Shown piece after piece: positions 24,711 through 33,412 of a stretch of DNA of 56,283 nucleotides. Positions within the stretch are counted from its first letter, which is position 1. Every line of letters begins with the position of its first letter. Where the stretch lies: assembly GCA_015069695.1 (NCBI GenBank), contig JADCRZ010000040.1, positions 1-56,283 of the forward strand. Reading direction: 5' to 3'. Source of the stretch: Williamsia sp. (lineage in GTDB: Bacteria; Bacteroidota; Bacteroidia; Chitinophagales; Chitinophagaceae). Below the pieces are notes generated by a model that saw only the letters and a list, made by a program, of their open reading frames with translations, had not been told where the DNA came from and did not search any database. Position numbers and translations under genes: made by a program.

Positions 24711-27700
24711 ATGAACAACAAATTCTCCATCTTCCGCAAGCGGATCAAACCCCCATTTCTTTTTTTTCTGCTGCTGCTTGTTGCGCCTGTTTTGATACAG
24801 GCACAGGCACCTACCTCATTGAGGTACCCTGCCAGCAGTGTATTTGTAGCCAATGTTTCCAATGCCTATTTATCGCCCACTGTGGCAGGCAATGTAAGCA
24901 GCTACAGCATTACGCCGGCCTTGCCTGCGGGTCTTTCTTTTAATACCAGCACAGGCCTTATAACAGGAACGCCTACGGCTGCCAGCGCAGCCACTACCTA
25001 TACGGTCACTGCTACAGGCGGAAGTCCGGCGGGATCCACCTCCTATAATTTAAGCATTCAGGTCACGAACAATTATTTTAACAATGCTTACAGCGATGTA
25101 AACTTCGGCGGAACCGGTGTAACGATTACCAATAAAATCGGCAACGGCAGAACGGCCGGTGATATTGTTTTGTACCAGAACGTAGCTACGCTGAGCGGAC
25201 AGTCGATCGATGCTATTGTAAGAACCACCTCTTTAACGGGGGGAAGTTTCATAGCGTTTGATACAGCTGCTACCAGCGGAGCCAACTTCTCCAACAACCA
25301 GGCAAGATTTTTTTCGCCGCAGCTGAACCTTACAGGTGCCGGGAGTGCCCAATTCGATTTTCAGTTTATACTTGGTGGATCTTATAACAATACCACCAAC
25401 ACAGGCACCAATGTTGTTTTGCAGAATGTAAAATTGAATACGTATGATATTGATGGAAATACACAGGCCAACTCAAATCAGTACAATGATCTCGGTGGGT
25501 TTGACACCAGTGAAGTCGGTTCTTTTTCTACTATAGGTACTTCCTACAATGCCACTACAGGGCTAACAAGATTTTTGTCGAATACAACTGCTAACTACAC
25601 CAACGTATTATCTGATACCACCCGTGCCAGAATCTCTTACCGCAATATGAGCACCTTCACGATCAGAGTAGGAGCAGGTTCTGCAGGTAACTGTTTCTTT
25701 TTTCTGGACTTTGGCGCAGGACCGGCCTTTTCGACAGCCGTTCCCACAGCTGCCCCTAGCATCGATCTAAACACCTCTGTTATAGGCGTGAACAATGCAA
25801 ACAATGGTTGCGGTTCTTCCCTTGCATTCACCGGGACTTCCCAAACCAATATCGCTGCACCAGCCCCCCTGAATGCATTTGACCTAAGCTTTCCCACCAG
25901 CGCCATCACAAACGGCGCGTCGGAACAGTTGCTCATCAATGGGGCTACTTCGGGAGGAACCATTGCCCTGAATTTTGCAGATGCAGCAGCCATCACCAAT
26001 GTGGCCATCGGTGGTGTAACCTATGCAGTGACGGCCAGTGTAGCCTCAGGAACCAGCACGCTGTCCTTTACCAACAGTGCAGGCGGAACATTTACAGTAG
26101 CGCAGGCAGAAACCCTGCTGGATGCCCTCCAATACAACAATGCTTCTGCCACGCCCACTTCCGGCGACCGAAGTTTCACGGTAGATGTACGCAACACCTC
26201 ATTCAAGAGCCCGAATGCTATCTTCACCGCGACCTTAAACTGCGTAACGGTCAGCGGCAAAATCTATCATGACATCAATGGACAGGCCAACAACCTGGTT
26301 GATTCATCCGGTACAGCATTCGCTGCCAATTTCATGTATGTGGTCAGGGTCAATCCGACAAACAACCAGGTGATTGATTCAAGGGGCATTGCCGCAAACG
26401 GCACGTATACCTTTGGTACAGTGAGTGCCGGTACGTACGCTTTTTATGTAAGCAGCACGGCACCTGCTGTGGGAAGCACATTCACGGCAGCAACGTATCC
26501 AAACGGTGGATACGTCAGCACCGGGGAAAACCTGGGCTCCGCCGCAGGCAACGATCTGTTAACAGATGGAAAACTGATCCTCACCATTGGTTCAACAGGT
26601 ACGGCAAATGCAAACTTTGGCGTGGAAGTACCACCGGTGACCACCACCACATCGCTGGCCAATCAACCCAATCCCGGCGGGTTCAACAACTACACGATCC
26701 CGGCCGGCAGCTTCAGCGCATCAGATGCCGATGGCAATGTAACGGGTATTACCATCACCAGTTTCCCCACAGGAGCCAATTACCTCAAGATTGGAACCAC
26801 CTTCTATACAAACCCATCGGGAGGTGTTTGCCCGCCCCTCACAACCTGTACAACCTGGCCCGGAACAGTAACCGTACCCTACAGTGGTGGCGTGCCTACC
26901 CAGTCTATCTCGGTAGACCCCGCTGCTGATGTGGCCGGCTCTGTGGTCATCTCTTTCACGGCAACAGATGATGCCAACCTGGTCAGCAACCAAAGTACCC
27001 TTACCATTCCGTTTGTAGTTACCAACTACAACACGCTCAGCGGTAATGTATGGAATGACTACAATGGAGATGGCGTAAAGGATGCTGCGGAAGCGCTCAC
27101 CGCAGTTGCGGGCAGCGGACAAACCCTGTATGCGATTGTGATCCAGAACACCAACACCTACTCCGGCGTTCCGACTGTATTCAGCTCCACCCCTGTCAGT
27201 GCTTCCAGCGGGTACACTTTGTCGGGCATCCCGTCAGGCAATAACTACTCCGTCTGGATCGCTTCCCTGGCAGCAGCTCCGGCTACAGGCTCTGCAGCAA
27301 GTGCGGTCACGCCAGCCCTGGCCCCCGGATACATCGGCGTAAGCACAGTGAATGGCAGCACCATCGCCAACCATCTCACTACATACAATCCGACGATCGC
27401 ACTCACCAACCTGGCTGCCGCTCAAACAGGACTCAACTTCGGCATCCAGCAAATGCCAACAGCCGATACGAAAACGTATACCGGTGTTAACTCGCAGGGT
27501 GGTGGCCCGACAAGTTCGGTTAGCATTGTCAACACAAACAACAGTGCTGTCAGATACATCAGATCCCTTAATATGAGCGGAACGGCATCCACCGGCCCCA
27601 TACCTGGTTTCCTCAGTGGCAACGATCCCGATGGCGGAGCAAGCGGCGCCCCACTTCCCATCGCCGCCGGCACACCAGGAGTAAGCCTGGTTATCAATCC

Positions 27701-28529
27701 GGCCAGCTACACCAATGCAGGATCTGCTTCAGCTAGTCCGACCATGGTTACCTACAACGGCGTACAGCTTCAGCCGGGTGGTTGCAAGGGAACGGATGTT
27801 GGCAACTCCCTGTGCAGCAACTTCAACAGCACAACCGGGTATTGGGAAATTCCCGGCTACAACGGCACGCTCTTAAAAGTGCTGGGTACTTTAGGCACTA
27901 CGCAGATGGGCTTCAGCTATGCCTGGAAAGATGCTTCCGGCGCCACCGGCGGATTCAGCAACTACAGCGTTGGCTTTACAACTGCGCTGCCGCTGAAGCT
28001 CACCTCCTTTGAAGCAAAGAACAGCAGCAGCAACATCGTATCACTGCAATGGACAACCGAGAATGAACGCAATACAGACCGCTTTGTAGTAGAACGCAGT
28101 GCCGACGGCGCGGTATTCACCCAACTGGGTACGGTAAAAGCTGCCGGAGCAGCAGCCAGCCGCAGCTACAACTTCACCGATGTAAATGCCGCTGCAGGCA
28201 ACAACTTCTACCGGTTGGGCATGTATGATCAGGATGGCAGCATCACATACTCCGCCACACAGCTGGTAAAAATAAACAGCGTGCCCAGCAAGATCAGTGT
28301 ATTGCCCAATCCGGTGCGCAGCCAGGATGTTACCATCAGCTGGAACGCAGCCAGCGCAGGCAAAGCCACGATCATCATCTATGAAAGCACCGGCAAACAA
28401 GTGTACTCCGGTAAACTGGATGCCACCGGCAAAGCCACCATACCGGTACACAACTGGTCTTCCGGTACCTACTTTATCACCATCGACAACGGACGACAAA
28501 AAGAATTCAGCAAACTGCTGGTCAATTAA
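24711..28529 (+). CDS. Large T9SS-secreted surface protein
   Basis: A 1272-residue protein; the start at ATG 24711 gives a signal peptide (IKPPFLFFLLLLVAPVLIQAQ). An Ig-like He_PIG repeat opens the mature part (about 38-105: LPAGLSFNTSTGLITGTPTAA). Repeated, Ser/Thr/Gly/Asn-rich segments and two SdrD B-like modules follow (SGKIYHDINGQANN, and SGNVWNDYNGDGVKDAAEAL). Near residue 1095 comes LPLKLTSFEAKNSSSN and a fibronectin-like part, and the last 80 residues are a type A Por sorting domain (ISVLPNPVRSQDVTISW, ending FSKLLVN). This domain sends the protein through the type IX system to the cell surface or outside. It has no enzyme motif; adhesion or surface-layer use is inferred. The terminator at 28548 follows. 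Confidence 0.92.
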   Translation: MNNKFSIFRKRIKPPFLFFLLLLVAPVLIQAQAPTSLRYPASSVFVANVSNAYLSPTVAGNVSSYSITPALPAGLSFNTSTGLITGTPTAASAATTYTVTATGGSPAGSTSYNLSIQVTNNYFNNAYSDVNFGGTGVTITNKIGNGRTAGDIVLYQNVATLSGQSIDAIVRTTSLTGGSFIAFDTAATSGANFSNNQARFFSPQLNLTGAGSAQFDFQFILGGSYNNTTNTGTNVVLQNVKLNTYDIDGNTQANSNQYNDLGGFDTSEVGSFSTIGTSYNATTGLTRFLSNTTANYTNVLSDTTRARISYRNMSTFTIRVGAGSAGNCFFFLDFGAGPAFSTAVPTAAPSIDLNTSVIGVNNANNGCGSSLAFTGTSQTNIAAPAPLNAFDLSFPTSAITNGASEQLLINGATSGGTIALNFADAAAITNVAIGGVTYAVTASVASGTSTLSFTNSAGGTFTVAQAETLLDALQYNNASATPTSGDRSFTVDVRNTSFKSPNAIFTATLNCVTVSGKIYHDINGQANNLVDSSGTAFAANFMYVVRVNPTNNQVIDSRGIAANGTYTFGTVSAGTYAFYVSSTAPAVGSTFTAATYPNGGYVSTGENLGSAAGNDLLTDGKLILTIGSTGTANANFGVEVPPVTTTTSLANQPNPGGFNNYTIPAGSFSASDADGNVTGITITSFPTGANYLKIGTTFYTNPSGGVCPPLTTCTTWPGTVTVPYSGGVPTQSISVDPAADVAGSVVISFTATDDANLVSNQSTLTIPFVVTNYNTLSGNVWNDYNGDGVKDAAEALTAVAGSGQTLYAIVIQNTNTYSGVPTVFSSTPVSASSGYTLSGIPSGNNYSVWIASLAAAPATGSAASAVTPALAPGYIGVSTVNGSTIANHLTTYNPTIALTNLAAAQTGLNFGIQQMPTADTKTYTGVNSQGGGPTSSVSIVNTNNSAVRYIRSLNMSGTASTGPIPGFLSGNDPDGGASGAPLPIAAGTPGVSLVINPASYTNAGSASASPTMVTYNGVQLQPGGCKGTDVGNSLCSNFNSTTGYWEIPGYNGTLLKVLGTLGTTQMGFSYAWKDASGATGGFSNYSVGFTTALPLKLTSFEAKNSSSNIVSLQWTTENERNTDRFVVERSADGAVFTQLGTVKAAGAAASRSYNFTDVNAAAGNNFYRLGMYDQDGSITYSATQLVKINSVPSKISVLPNPVRSQDVTISWNAASAGKATIIIYESTGKQVYSGKLDATGKATIPVHNWSSGTYFITIDNGRQKEFSKLLVN

Positions 28530-28547
28530 CCCGTTTTTAATCAGTAT

Positions 28548-28585
28548 GCAAAAGAGGCTTTCAGAAAACTGAAAGCCTCTTTTGC
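28548..28585 (+). terminator. Intrinsic terminator of the surface-protein gene
   Basis: A 17-bp perfect stem around AAAAGAGGCTTTCAG with a 4-nt A loop; the 3' arm ends in CTCTTTTGC. It lies 18 bp after the stop codon at 28529. Confidence 0.88.
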
Positions 28586-28667
28586 TTGGTATCAATACGG
28601 CATTGCTTCAATTGAAACAGTATGAAGCGGTGTGTTATACCATTTTGAATGTAGAAATGTGGCATTC

Positions 28668-28884
28668 TATGTTCCGGCAGGAACATTTTGTTGGTAGAAA
28701 GATGATCATCCCAACGTTGCGTTCCCTCGGAACGACGTGTGCAGCCCAGAGCGCTTGCATTTCACACAGCGTACCTACTGCACGCAAGATCAAGATACAC
28801 CATGCGCTGCCAACAAGGTGTTCCGATGGAACACCTTGTTGGCAGCGCATGGTTACCACTAGCAAGATGCTTCTGCCGGAACAC
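28668..28884. repeat. GTTCC/GGAAC hairpin element, copy 1 (217 bp)
   Basis: The ends are short hairpins of the type ATGTTCC-GGAACAT facing each other, with TTGTTGGTAG next to the left one. Inside are a GCGTTCC/GGAACG hairpin and a perfect 25-bp hairpin with a 3-nt loop (28800-28824 and 28828-28852; loop GAT). A shared core reading CATTTCACACAGCGTACC occurs inverted in the second copy at 32331. It lies between convergent genes. I regard it as a REP-like element; no associated transposase is in the window. Confidence 0.8.
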
Positions 28885-28938
28885 AGGATACCATGCTTCG
28901 AAATTCAAACCGGTCTTACTACCTGATTGAACTTGATA

Positions 28939-30180
28939 TTATCTCGAACGCAGAATGTTGGCCAGCCACTGGTAGGCAATAAAGCCGATTAAAAATATAT
29001 TGATGAACAGGTTAAAAGGTTCTCCGGTACTGAATGCAGTATAGATGCCCAGGGCACCCAGCAACGCCATGGCTCCTGTATAGATGATGAGCGCGGTTTT
29101 ATACTTGGGAATCGCAAAGAAAGAACCCAGCGGGATCATCATGGCAAAGCCAAAACCGGCTACTACCAGCCAGTTGTTTTCACCTGAAACAACATAACCG
29201 ATCAATCCTGCAAAACAAATCAGCAGACTGATACCCACTGCATTTGAGCTGAGGCGGGCTTCGCGGTCGAGCAGGTATTTGCCGTAAGGATTGAGCAGCA
29301 GGAACAAGTTGCTGATGGGGGTAAATACCCAGGTAGAAAATGCTGCCAGTGCAAACACCACAATGATAGGCATCAGCACAGGCTGCCATGCGGGGTTGGT
29401 GCGGGCCAGGCCGTTTAACAACCGGGTTAACACATAAAAGCCAACGATAACGCCCCATTGATATTTTGAAGCCAGGTTGCTCATAAAAAAAGCATAGCGC
29501 AGAAAAAGCCGGTAAAGAAAATACCTTGCCTTCAGCGCTTCGGCCATTCCCTCCCGTGCTTCCAGCATGCCGGGATTGATTTTAAGTGCTTCTTTGAAAT
29601 GCTCCAGCGCTTTTTTGGGATCTCCTTTTTCCAGCAAGCCCCAACCGTAATTGGTATGCGTGGCAGCGTTGGAAGGGTCGTGTGCCAGGGCTCCTTCGAT
29701 GGTGCTGAAAGAATCTTCTTTCCGGTTCAGCTTGAGCAGGGCCGTGCTGCGGATGTTCAGTCCAAGAATATTTTCCGGATCGAGGGAAAGCGCTTCATCG
29801 GCCAGCTCCAATGCCTGCGTATACTGTTTTTTTACCAGCTTGACCGATGCCCACAGGGCAAAGTAATCAGCTCCCTCCGGGTTCAGATCCACAGCATGCT
29901 GCAGGCTTTCTTCTGCTTCATCCCATTTATCTGCATGCCGGGCAATAATGGCTTTTACATAATAGAGGTAATCACGGTCGGGCCGCAGTCCGATGGCATT
30001 GTTGATCAGCCTTTCGGCTTCCGGCAGGTTTTTCTGTTCAAGCCTGACCTGTGAAAGCAGCGCCAGCACGACCACATTGCCGGGTTCTTGTTGAAGCAGA
30101 TCGCGCAGGATGTTTCCGGCTTCCGTGTACCTGTTTTGTTGCATCAGTACCTGCGCCCTTTCTATCATACCAACAGCCAT
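28939..30180 (-). CDS. TPR protein with a C-terminal membrane domain
   Basis: A 413-residue protein. Residues 1-205 are about six tetratricopeptide repeats (for example RYTEAGNILRDLLQQEPGN and KWDEAEESLQHAVDLNPEG). After a linker come about six hydrophobic segments (roughly 240-258, 268-290, 310-330, 335-352, 365-382, 390-408). The helix-rich first half should face the cytoplasm or bind a partner, and the second anchors it. It begins 2 bp after the stop of the AAA+ gene, so both are in one transcript; its partner also starts with TPR-like repeats. I could not assign it to a named complex. Confidence 0.75.
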   Translation of the reverse strand: MAVGMIERAQVLMQQNRYTEAGNILRDLLQQEPGNVVVLALLSQVRLEQKNLPEAERLINNAIGLRPDRDYLYYVKAIIARHADKWDEAEESLQHAVDLNPEGADYFALWASVKLVKKQYTQALELADEALSLDPENILGLNIRSTALLKLNRKEDSFSTIEGALAHDPSNAATHTNYGWGLLEKGDPKKALEHFKEALKINPGMLEAREGMAEALKARYFLYRLFLRYAFFMSNLASKYQWGVIVGFYVLTRLLNGLARTNPAWQPVLMPIIVVFALAAFSTWVFTPISNLFLLLNPYGKYLLDREARLSSNAVGISLLICFAGLIGYVVSGENNWLVVAGFGFAMMIPLGSFFAIPKYKTALIIYTGAMALLGALGIYTAFSTGEPFNLFINIFLIGFIAYQWLANILRSR

Positions 30181-30182
30181 GG

Positions 30183-31484
30183 CTATTTCTTTATTTTCAT
30201 GTATTGCAGGATGTCATCGTACAAGCCGGATTCGTTTGCGAAAAGCGCAAAGTTTTTGGCGGTGGCAAACCACTCGGTGGTGCTTGCCTTGTGTCTTTTT
30301 ACCGCGTTCAAAATGTCCTTGGTGCTTAGCGGCTTGGGCACACCATCCTTGAACGATTCTTCCAGCTTTTCCTCGATGGCAATGTCGATCAGAGCTTCCA
30401 GATCGGCGCCTGAATAATTTTCTGTTTTGGCGGCAATGCTTTTGTAATCGATCGGTTCAACCGGCTTGTTGCGGAGCTTGAGCCGGAGGATCGCTTCTCT
30501 TGCTTCGGCATCGGGGGGTGGTATAAAGATGATCCGGTCAAAGCGGCCCGGTCTCCTGAAAGCAGTATCCAGGTGCCAGGGTGTGTTGGTGGCGCCCAGG
30601 ATGAGCACGCCGTCGTTGTTGCCATCCAGTCCGTCGAGTTCCTGCAGGAACTGGTTGATGAGGTGGCGGCCGCTTGATTGCTTCATATCGCTCCGGCTGG
30701 CACCCAGTGCATCGATCTCGTCAAAAAAAAGAACGCAGGGCGTATTCTGGCGCGCCAGCTCAAAAATATGGTGCAGGTTTTTTTCGCTGTTGCCGATCCA
30801 CATGTCCAGGATATCGTTGAGGCCTACGCTGATAAAACGCGCGCGGACCTGTCCGGCAGTTGCACAGGCGATATAAGTTTTGCCACAGCCCGGCGGGCCA
30901 TATAGCAGGATGCCGCCGCCGGTTTTTTTGCCGTAAGCTTTGTACAGCTCAGGATGTTGAAGCGGGCGGATGATCTTGAGTTCGATTTCTTTTTTGATGG
31001 CGCTCATTCCGCCCACATCTTCAAAATTGATGTCGGCCCGTTGGATGAAGGGCGAGTCAAAATCTTCTTCGGGCCCTGCTGTTTTTATGCCCAGGCGCAG
31101 CTCGTTGTCCAGCTCTTCATCCCGGTAGGCAGGATTTAAAGCTAGGGCTTTCTGATAGGTTTCTCTTGCTTTGGCAATTGACCGCTCTTTCAGGAGGGCC
31201 TTGGCATGCAGGATGAGCAGGTCAAAATCCTGGTAACCGGAATGAAGCAGCTCTTCCAGGATCACGTTGCACTGGGAGTATTCTCCCTTCATATAAAAAA
31301 CCTGCGACAAGCCGATCTTGATAGCGGGTGTATCTGAGATGGCCAGCAGTTCCTTGTATTCTTTTTCTGCTTCTTCGTAGCGGGATGCTTGGAGCAGGGT
31401 GTCGGCAAGATGTTTTTTCAGGGGGATATTTCCGGGAGAAAATTTAAGCGCTTCTTTCAGGCTGTTGATAGTATGCTCGTCCAT
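30183..31484 (-). CDS. AAA+ ATPase with N-terminal TPR domain
   Basis: A 433-residue ATPase. Residues 1-125 form TPR-like helices (YEEAEKEYKELLA, KARETYQKALALNP). The AAA module has Walker A GPPGCGKT (196-203), Walker B LFFDEID (252-258), an aromatic pore-loop motif WIG (229-231), sensor-1 N300 and arginine-finger region RRPGRFD (310-316), and GADLEALI closes the small domain. The sequence is closest to the Cdc48/FtsH/Vps4 classical clade, which remodel or unfold proteins as hexamers. It lacks the protease and double-ring parts. The TPR domain and the linked TPR-membrane gene suggest it works at the membrane on a specific client or complex. The terminator at 31559 separates it from the upstream DUF2911 gene. 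Confidence 0.88.
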   Translation of the reverse strand: MDEHTINSLKEALKFSPGNIPLKKHLADTLLQASRYEEAEKEYKELLAISDTPAIKIGLSQVFYMKGEYSQCNVILEELLHSGYQDFDLLILHAKALLKERSIAKARETYQKALALNPAYRDEELDNELRLGIKTAGPEEDFDSPFIQRADINFEDVGGMSAIKKEIELKIIRPLQHPELYKAYGKKTGGGILLYGPPGCGKTYIACATAGQVRARFISVGLNDILDMWIGNSEKNLHHIFELARQNTPCVLFFDEIDALGASRSDMKQSSGRHLINQFLQELDGLDGNNDGVLILGATNTPWHLDTAFRRPGRFDRIIFIPPPDAEAREAILRLKLRNKPVEPIDYKSIAAKTENYSGADLEALIDIAIEEKLEESFKDGVPKPLSTKDILNAVKRHKASTTEWFATAKNFALFANESGLYDDILQYMKIKK

Positions 31485-31558
31485 GTATACGTATTCTGGT
31501 AAATAGGAATAAATAGGCTCCTAAAGTAGACAATATTTGTACTTTCCGGCAAAAAAAT

Positions 31559-31587
31559 GCCTGCCTGTTGTGTTAAAACAGGCAGGC
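31559..31587 (-). terminator. Intrinsic terminator of the DUF2911 gene
   Basis: GCCTGCCTGTT pairs with AACAGGCAGGC across a 7-nt loop, followed on the minus strand by ATTTTTTT. It lies 22 bp after the DUF2911 stop and before the AAA+ start, so the AAA+ gene must have its own promoter. Confidence 0.85.
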
Positions 31588-31608
31588 CTCCAACCAGTTT
31601 GCAGCTTC

Positions 31609-32133
31609 TTATTTGATGCTCAGGGGAACTTCTGTGTTTTCCCATTTTACCACCAGGCCGCTCTTGGTTACCTGGTAAACCAGTCTTTCATTTGCGCTGG
31701 CTGATTTCTTTGTCTTGGCCGAAACGGTCAGTACATTTTTCGCAGGATCCAGGTTGGCTTCACCGGACCGTTTGATGCCCCACTGCCCTGTTTCGGAATT
31801 AAACGTAAACTGCCATTCATTTTCAGTTGGCGTGATAAACAAACTGTATTTTCCGGCGGGCAGGTCTTTGCCTTCTACCTTGATATTTTTGTCTGTCTGG
31901 AATATGGTGGCCTCATTGGCACCGGCCCTCCATATTTTATTATAAGGCGCCAGGTCGGTCCCCAGCTTTCTGCCTTTCAGGGAAGGGCTGCCGTAATTGA
32001 CGGAGATGGTAGCATTGCCGATCTTGCCGGTAGTGGAATCGGGTGGGCTTGGACGGTTGGCCTTGTTGCCTTGCGCGCAAACCAGGGAAGTGGCTGTGAA
32101 TAAAACCAGTACAGAAGCGAGTACTTTTTTCAT
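31609..32133 (-). CDS. DUF2911 domain exported protein
   Basis: Start set at ATG 32133 (MKKVLASVLVLFTATSLVCAQ, a signal peptide). The mature part of about 150 residues is a single DUF2911 domain: ISVNYGSPSLKGRKLG, IWRAGANEATIFQTDKNIKV, LPAGKYSLFITP and WGIKRSGEANLDP. The family is beta-sandwich-like, exported and common in Bacteroidota, usually without a known function; some are proposed sugar- or ligand-binding proteins. The terminator at 31559 follows. The divergent oxidoreductase operon lies upstream, with repeat copy 2 between them. Confidence 0.9.
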   Translation of the reverse strand: MKKVLASVLVLFTATSLVCAQGNKANRPSPPDSTTGKIGNATISVNYGSPSLKGRKLGTDLAPYNKIWRAGANEATIFQTDKNIKVEGKDLPAGKYSLFITPTENEWQFTFNSETGQWGIKRSGEANLDPAKNVLTVSAKTKKSASANERLVYQVTKSGLVVKWENTEVPLSIK

Positions 32134-32330
32134 AACAGGGATGTTTAAGTGATAAATCGTTTGTATGTAAAGAGGTCTTTCTCCGGCAAAAAGCAGGCCG
32201 GCGACACCAAAGCTGCGAAACAATTCTTACATGCAGAAATGATTTTTACAGGAGGCAGCGCACAGAAACTCCATTCGGAGGCGCATGTCTAGCTCTATAT
32301 CAGCAGCTTGAATGACCTGGCAAGGTGTTC

Positions 32331-32498
32331 TATGTTCCGGAGGAACATCTTGTTGGTAGCACAGGTTGTATCTTGCTCTTGCGTGCCGTAGGTACGCTGT
32401 GTGAAATGCAGGCTTTCTGCGCTGCACACGGCGTTCCCATGGAACGCATGCTGGTCGTGTATCTTGTGCTACCAACAAAATGTTCCTAACGGAACATA
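32331..32498. repeat. GTTCC/GGAAC hairpin element, copy 2 (168 bp)
   Basis: Second copy of the element at 28668, inverted in orientation by its shared core (GGTACGCTGTGTGAAATG). The two ends, TATGTTCC-GGAACAT-TTGTTGGTAGCACA and its near-exact complement, can form one long stem; a GCGTTCC-CAT-GGAACGC hairpin lies inside. It sits between the divergent DUF2911 and molybdenum hydroxylase genes, where it could affect their promoters. The rest of the 452-bp gap has no recognisable gene. Confidence 0.8.
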
Positions 32499-32585
32499 GC
32501 ATACAGAAATATAGCGGCTGTGGGGGAGGATTATTTTCGTAGTTTTAATTTTTCTTTCTACCCAATTTTTTAAAAGCCCATTCCC

Positions 32586-33392
32586 ATGATGCAGGAAGAA
32601 ACCGGACAGCCGGATTTGTCAGCAGATGAGCAGAAATTGCTGGAAGAGCTCTTGTCTGAAGACATCAATGGCCTCTCTCCGCTTGGTGAGCAGCGGCGGA
32701 ACTTTCTTAAACAGGTTGCGGCTGCCGGGGCAGCCATCCTGGTATCGCAGCTGGCGGGCGAGTCCTTGTTTGCCCATACCGCAGGCGAAGAAGCCTTTGT
32801 ACCGCCGCCGGCAGCAGATCCGGCAACTGCTGTGCAGGTTGCTTTCAAAGTAAATACCGCCGGCAGATCGCTGACCGTGGATCCGCGCATGACCCTGCTG
32901 GATTCGCTGCGCGAAAAGCTAGGATTGACCGGTACCAAAAAAGGCTGCGACCACGGACAGTGCGGTGCCTGCACCGTGATCGTCGACGGGCGGCGGGTCT
33001 TGTCTTGTCTCACCCTGGCTGTGACCTGCGAAGGAAAATCGGTTACGACCATTGAAGGACTGGCAAAAGGAGGCACGCTCCATCCCATGCAGGCAGCTTT
33101 TATCAAACACGACGGCTTTCAGTGCGGCTATTGCACACCGGGACAGATCTGTTCAGCGGTGGCCCTGATGGCAGAAGCCAAGCGGGGAGAGCCCAGCTAT
33201 GTGACCGCCGACCTCCGCGCAAATCCAGGCCCGGTGCAGCTTTCAGACGATGAGATCCGCGAGCGCATGTCAGGAAACCTCTGCCGCTGCGGCGCTTATC
33301 CCAATATCCTGTCAGCCATCCGGGAAGTGCACCGCGGCAAAGAAACCGCGCAAAGCTGGCAATTTATCAGCCCTGATCAAACAGCAGAATAG
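32586..33392 (+). CDS. paoA: Molybdenum hydroxylase, 2Fe-2S subunit, Tat-exported
   Basis: A 268-residue subunit with two [2Fe-2S] clusters: plant-type C121, C126, C129 and C141 (GCDHGQCGACT, then LSC) and a helical second cluster, C180, C183, C233 and C235 (CGYC...CRCG). An N-terminal twin-arginine motif RRNFLKQVAAAGAA at 37-50 sends the folded complex to the periplasm, as for E. coli PaoA. Residues 1-30 before the motif are acidic and unusual for a Tat leader. It passes electrons between the molybdenum cofactor subunit and FAD. It is the first gene of an operon with the FAD (33413) and molybdopterin (34812) subunits. The gene name follows similarity to PaoABC aldehyde oxidoreductase; the substrate is not proven. 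Confidence 0.88.
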   Translation: MMQEETGQPDLSADEQKLLEELLSEDINGLSPLGEQRRNFLKQVAAAGAAILVSQLAGESLFAHTAGEEAFVPPPAADPATAVQVAFKVNTAGRSLTVDPRMTLLDSLREKLGLTGTKKGCDHGQCGACTVIVDGRRVLSCLTLAVTCEGKSVTTIEGLAKGGTLHPMQAAFIKHDGFQCGYCTPGQICSAVALMAEAKRGEPSYVTADLRANPGPVQLSDDEIRERMSGNLCRCGAYPNILSAIREVHRGKETAQSWQFISPDQTAE

Positions 33393-33412
33393 TATAACAA
33401 TAAACCCAGTCC

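Noticed and set aside
28582-28926. Plus-strand frames inside the 28668 repeat
   Set aside because: They translate the hairpin repeat; no protein-like composition.
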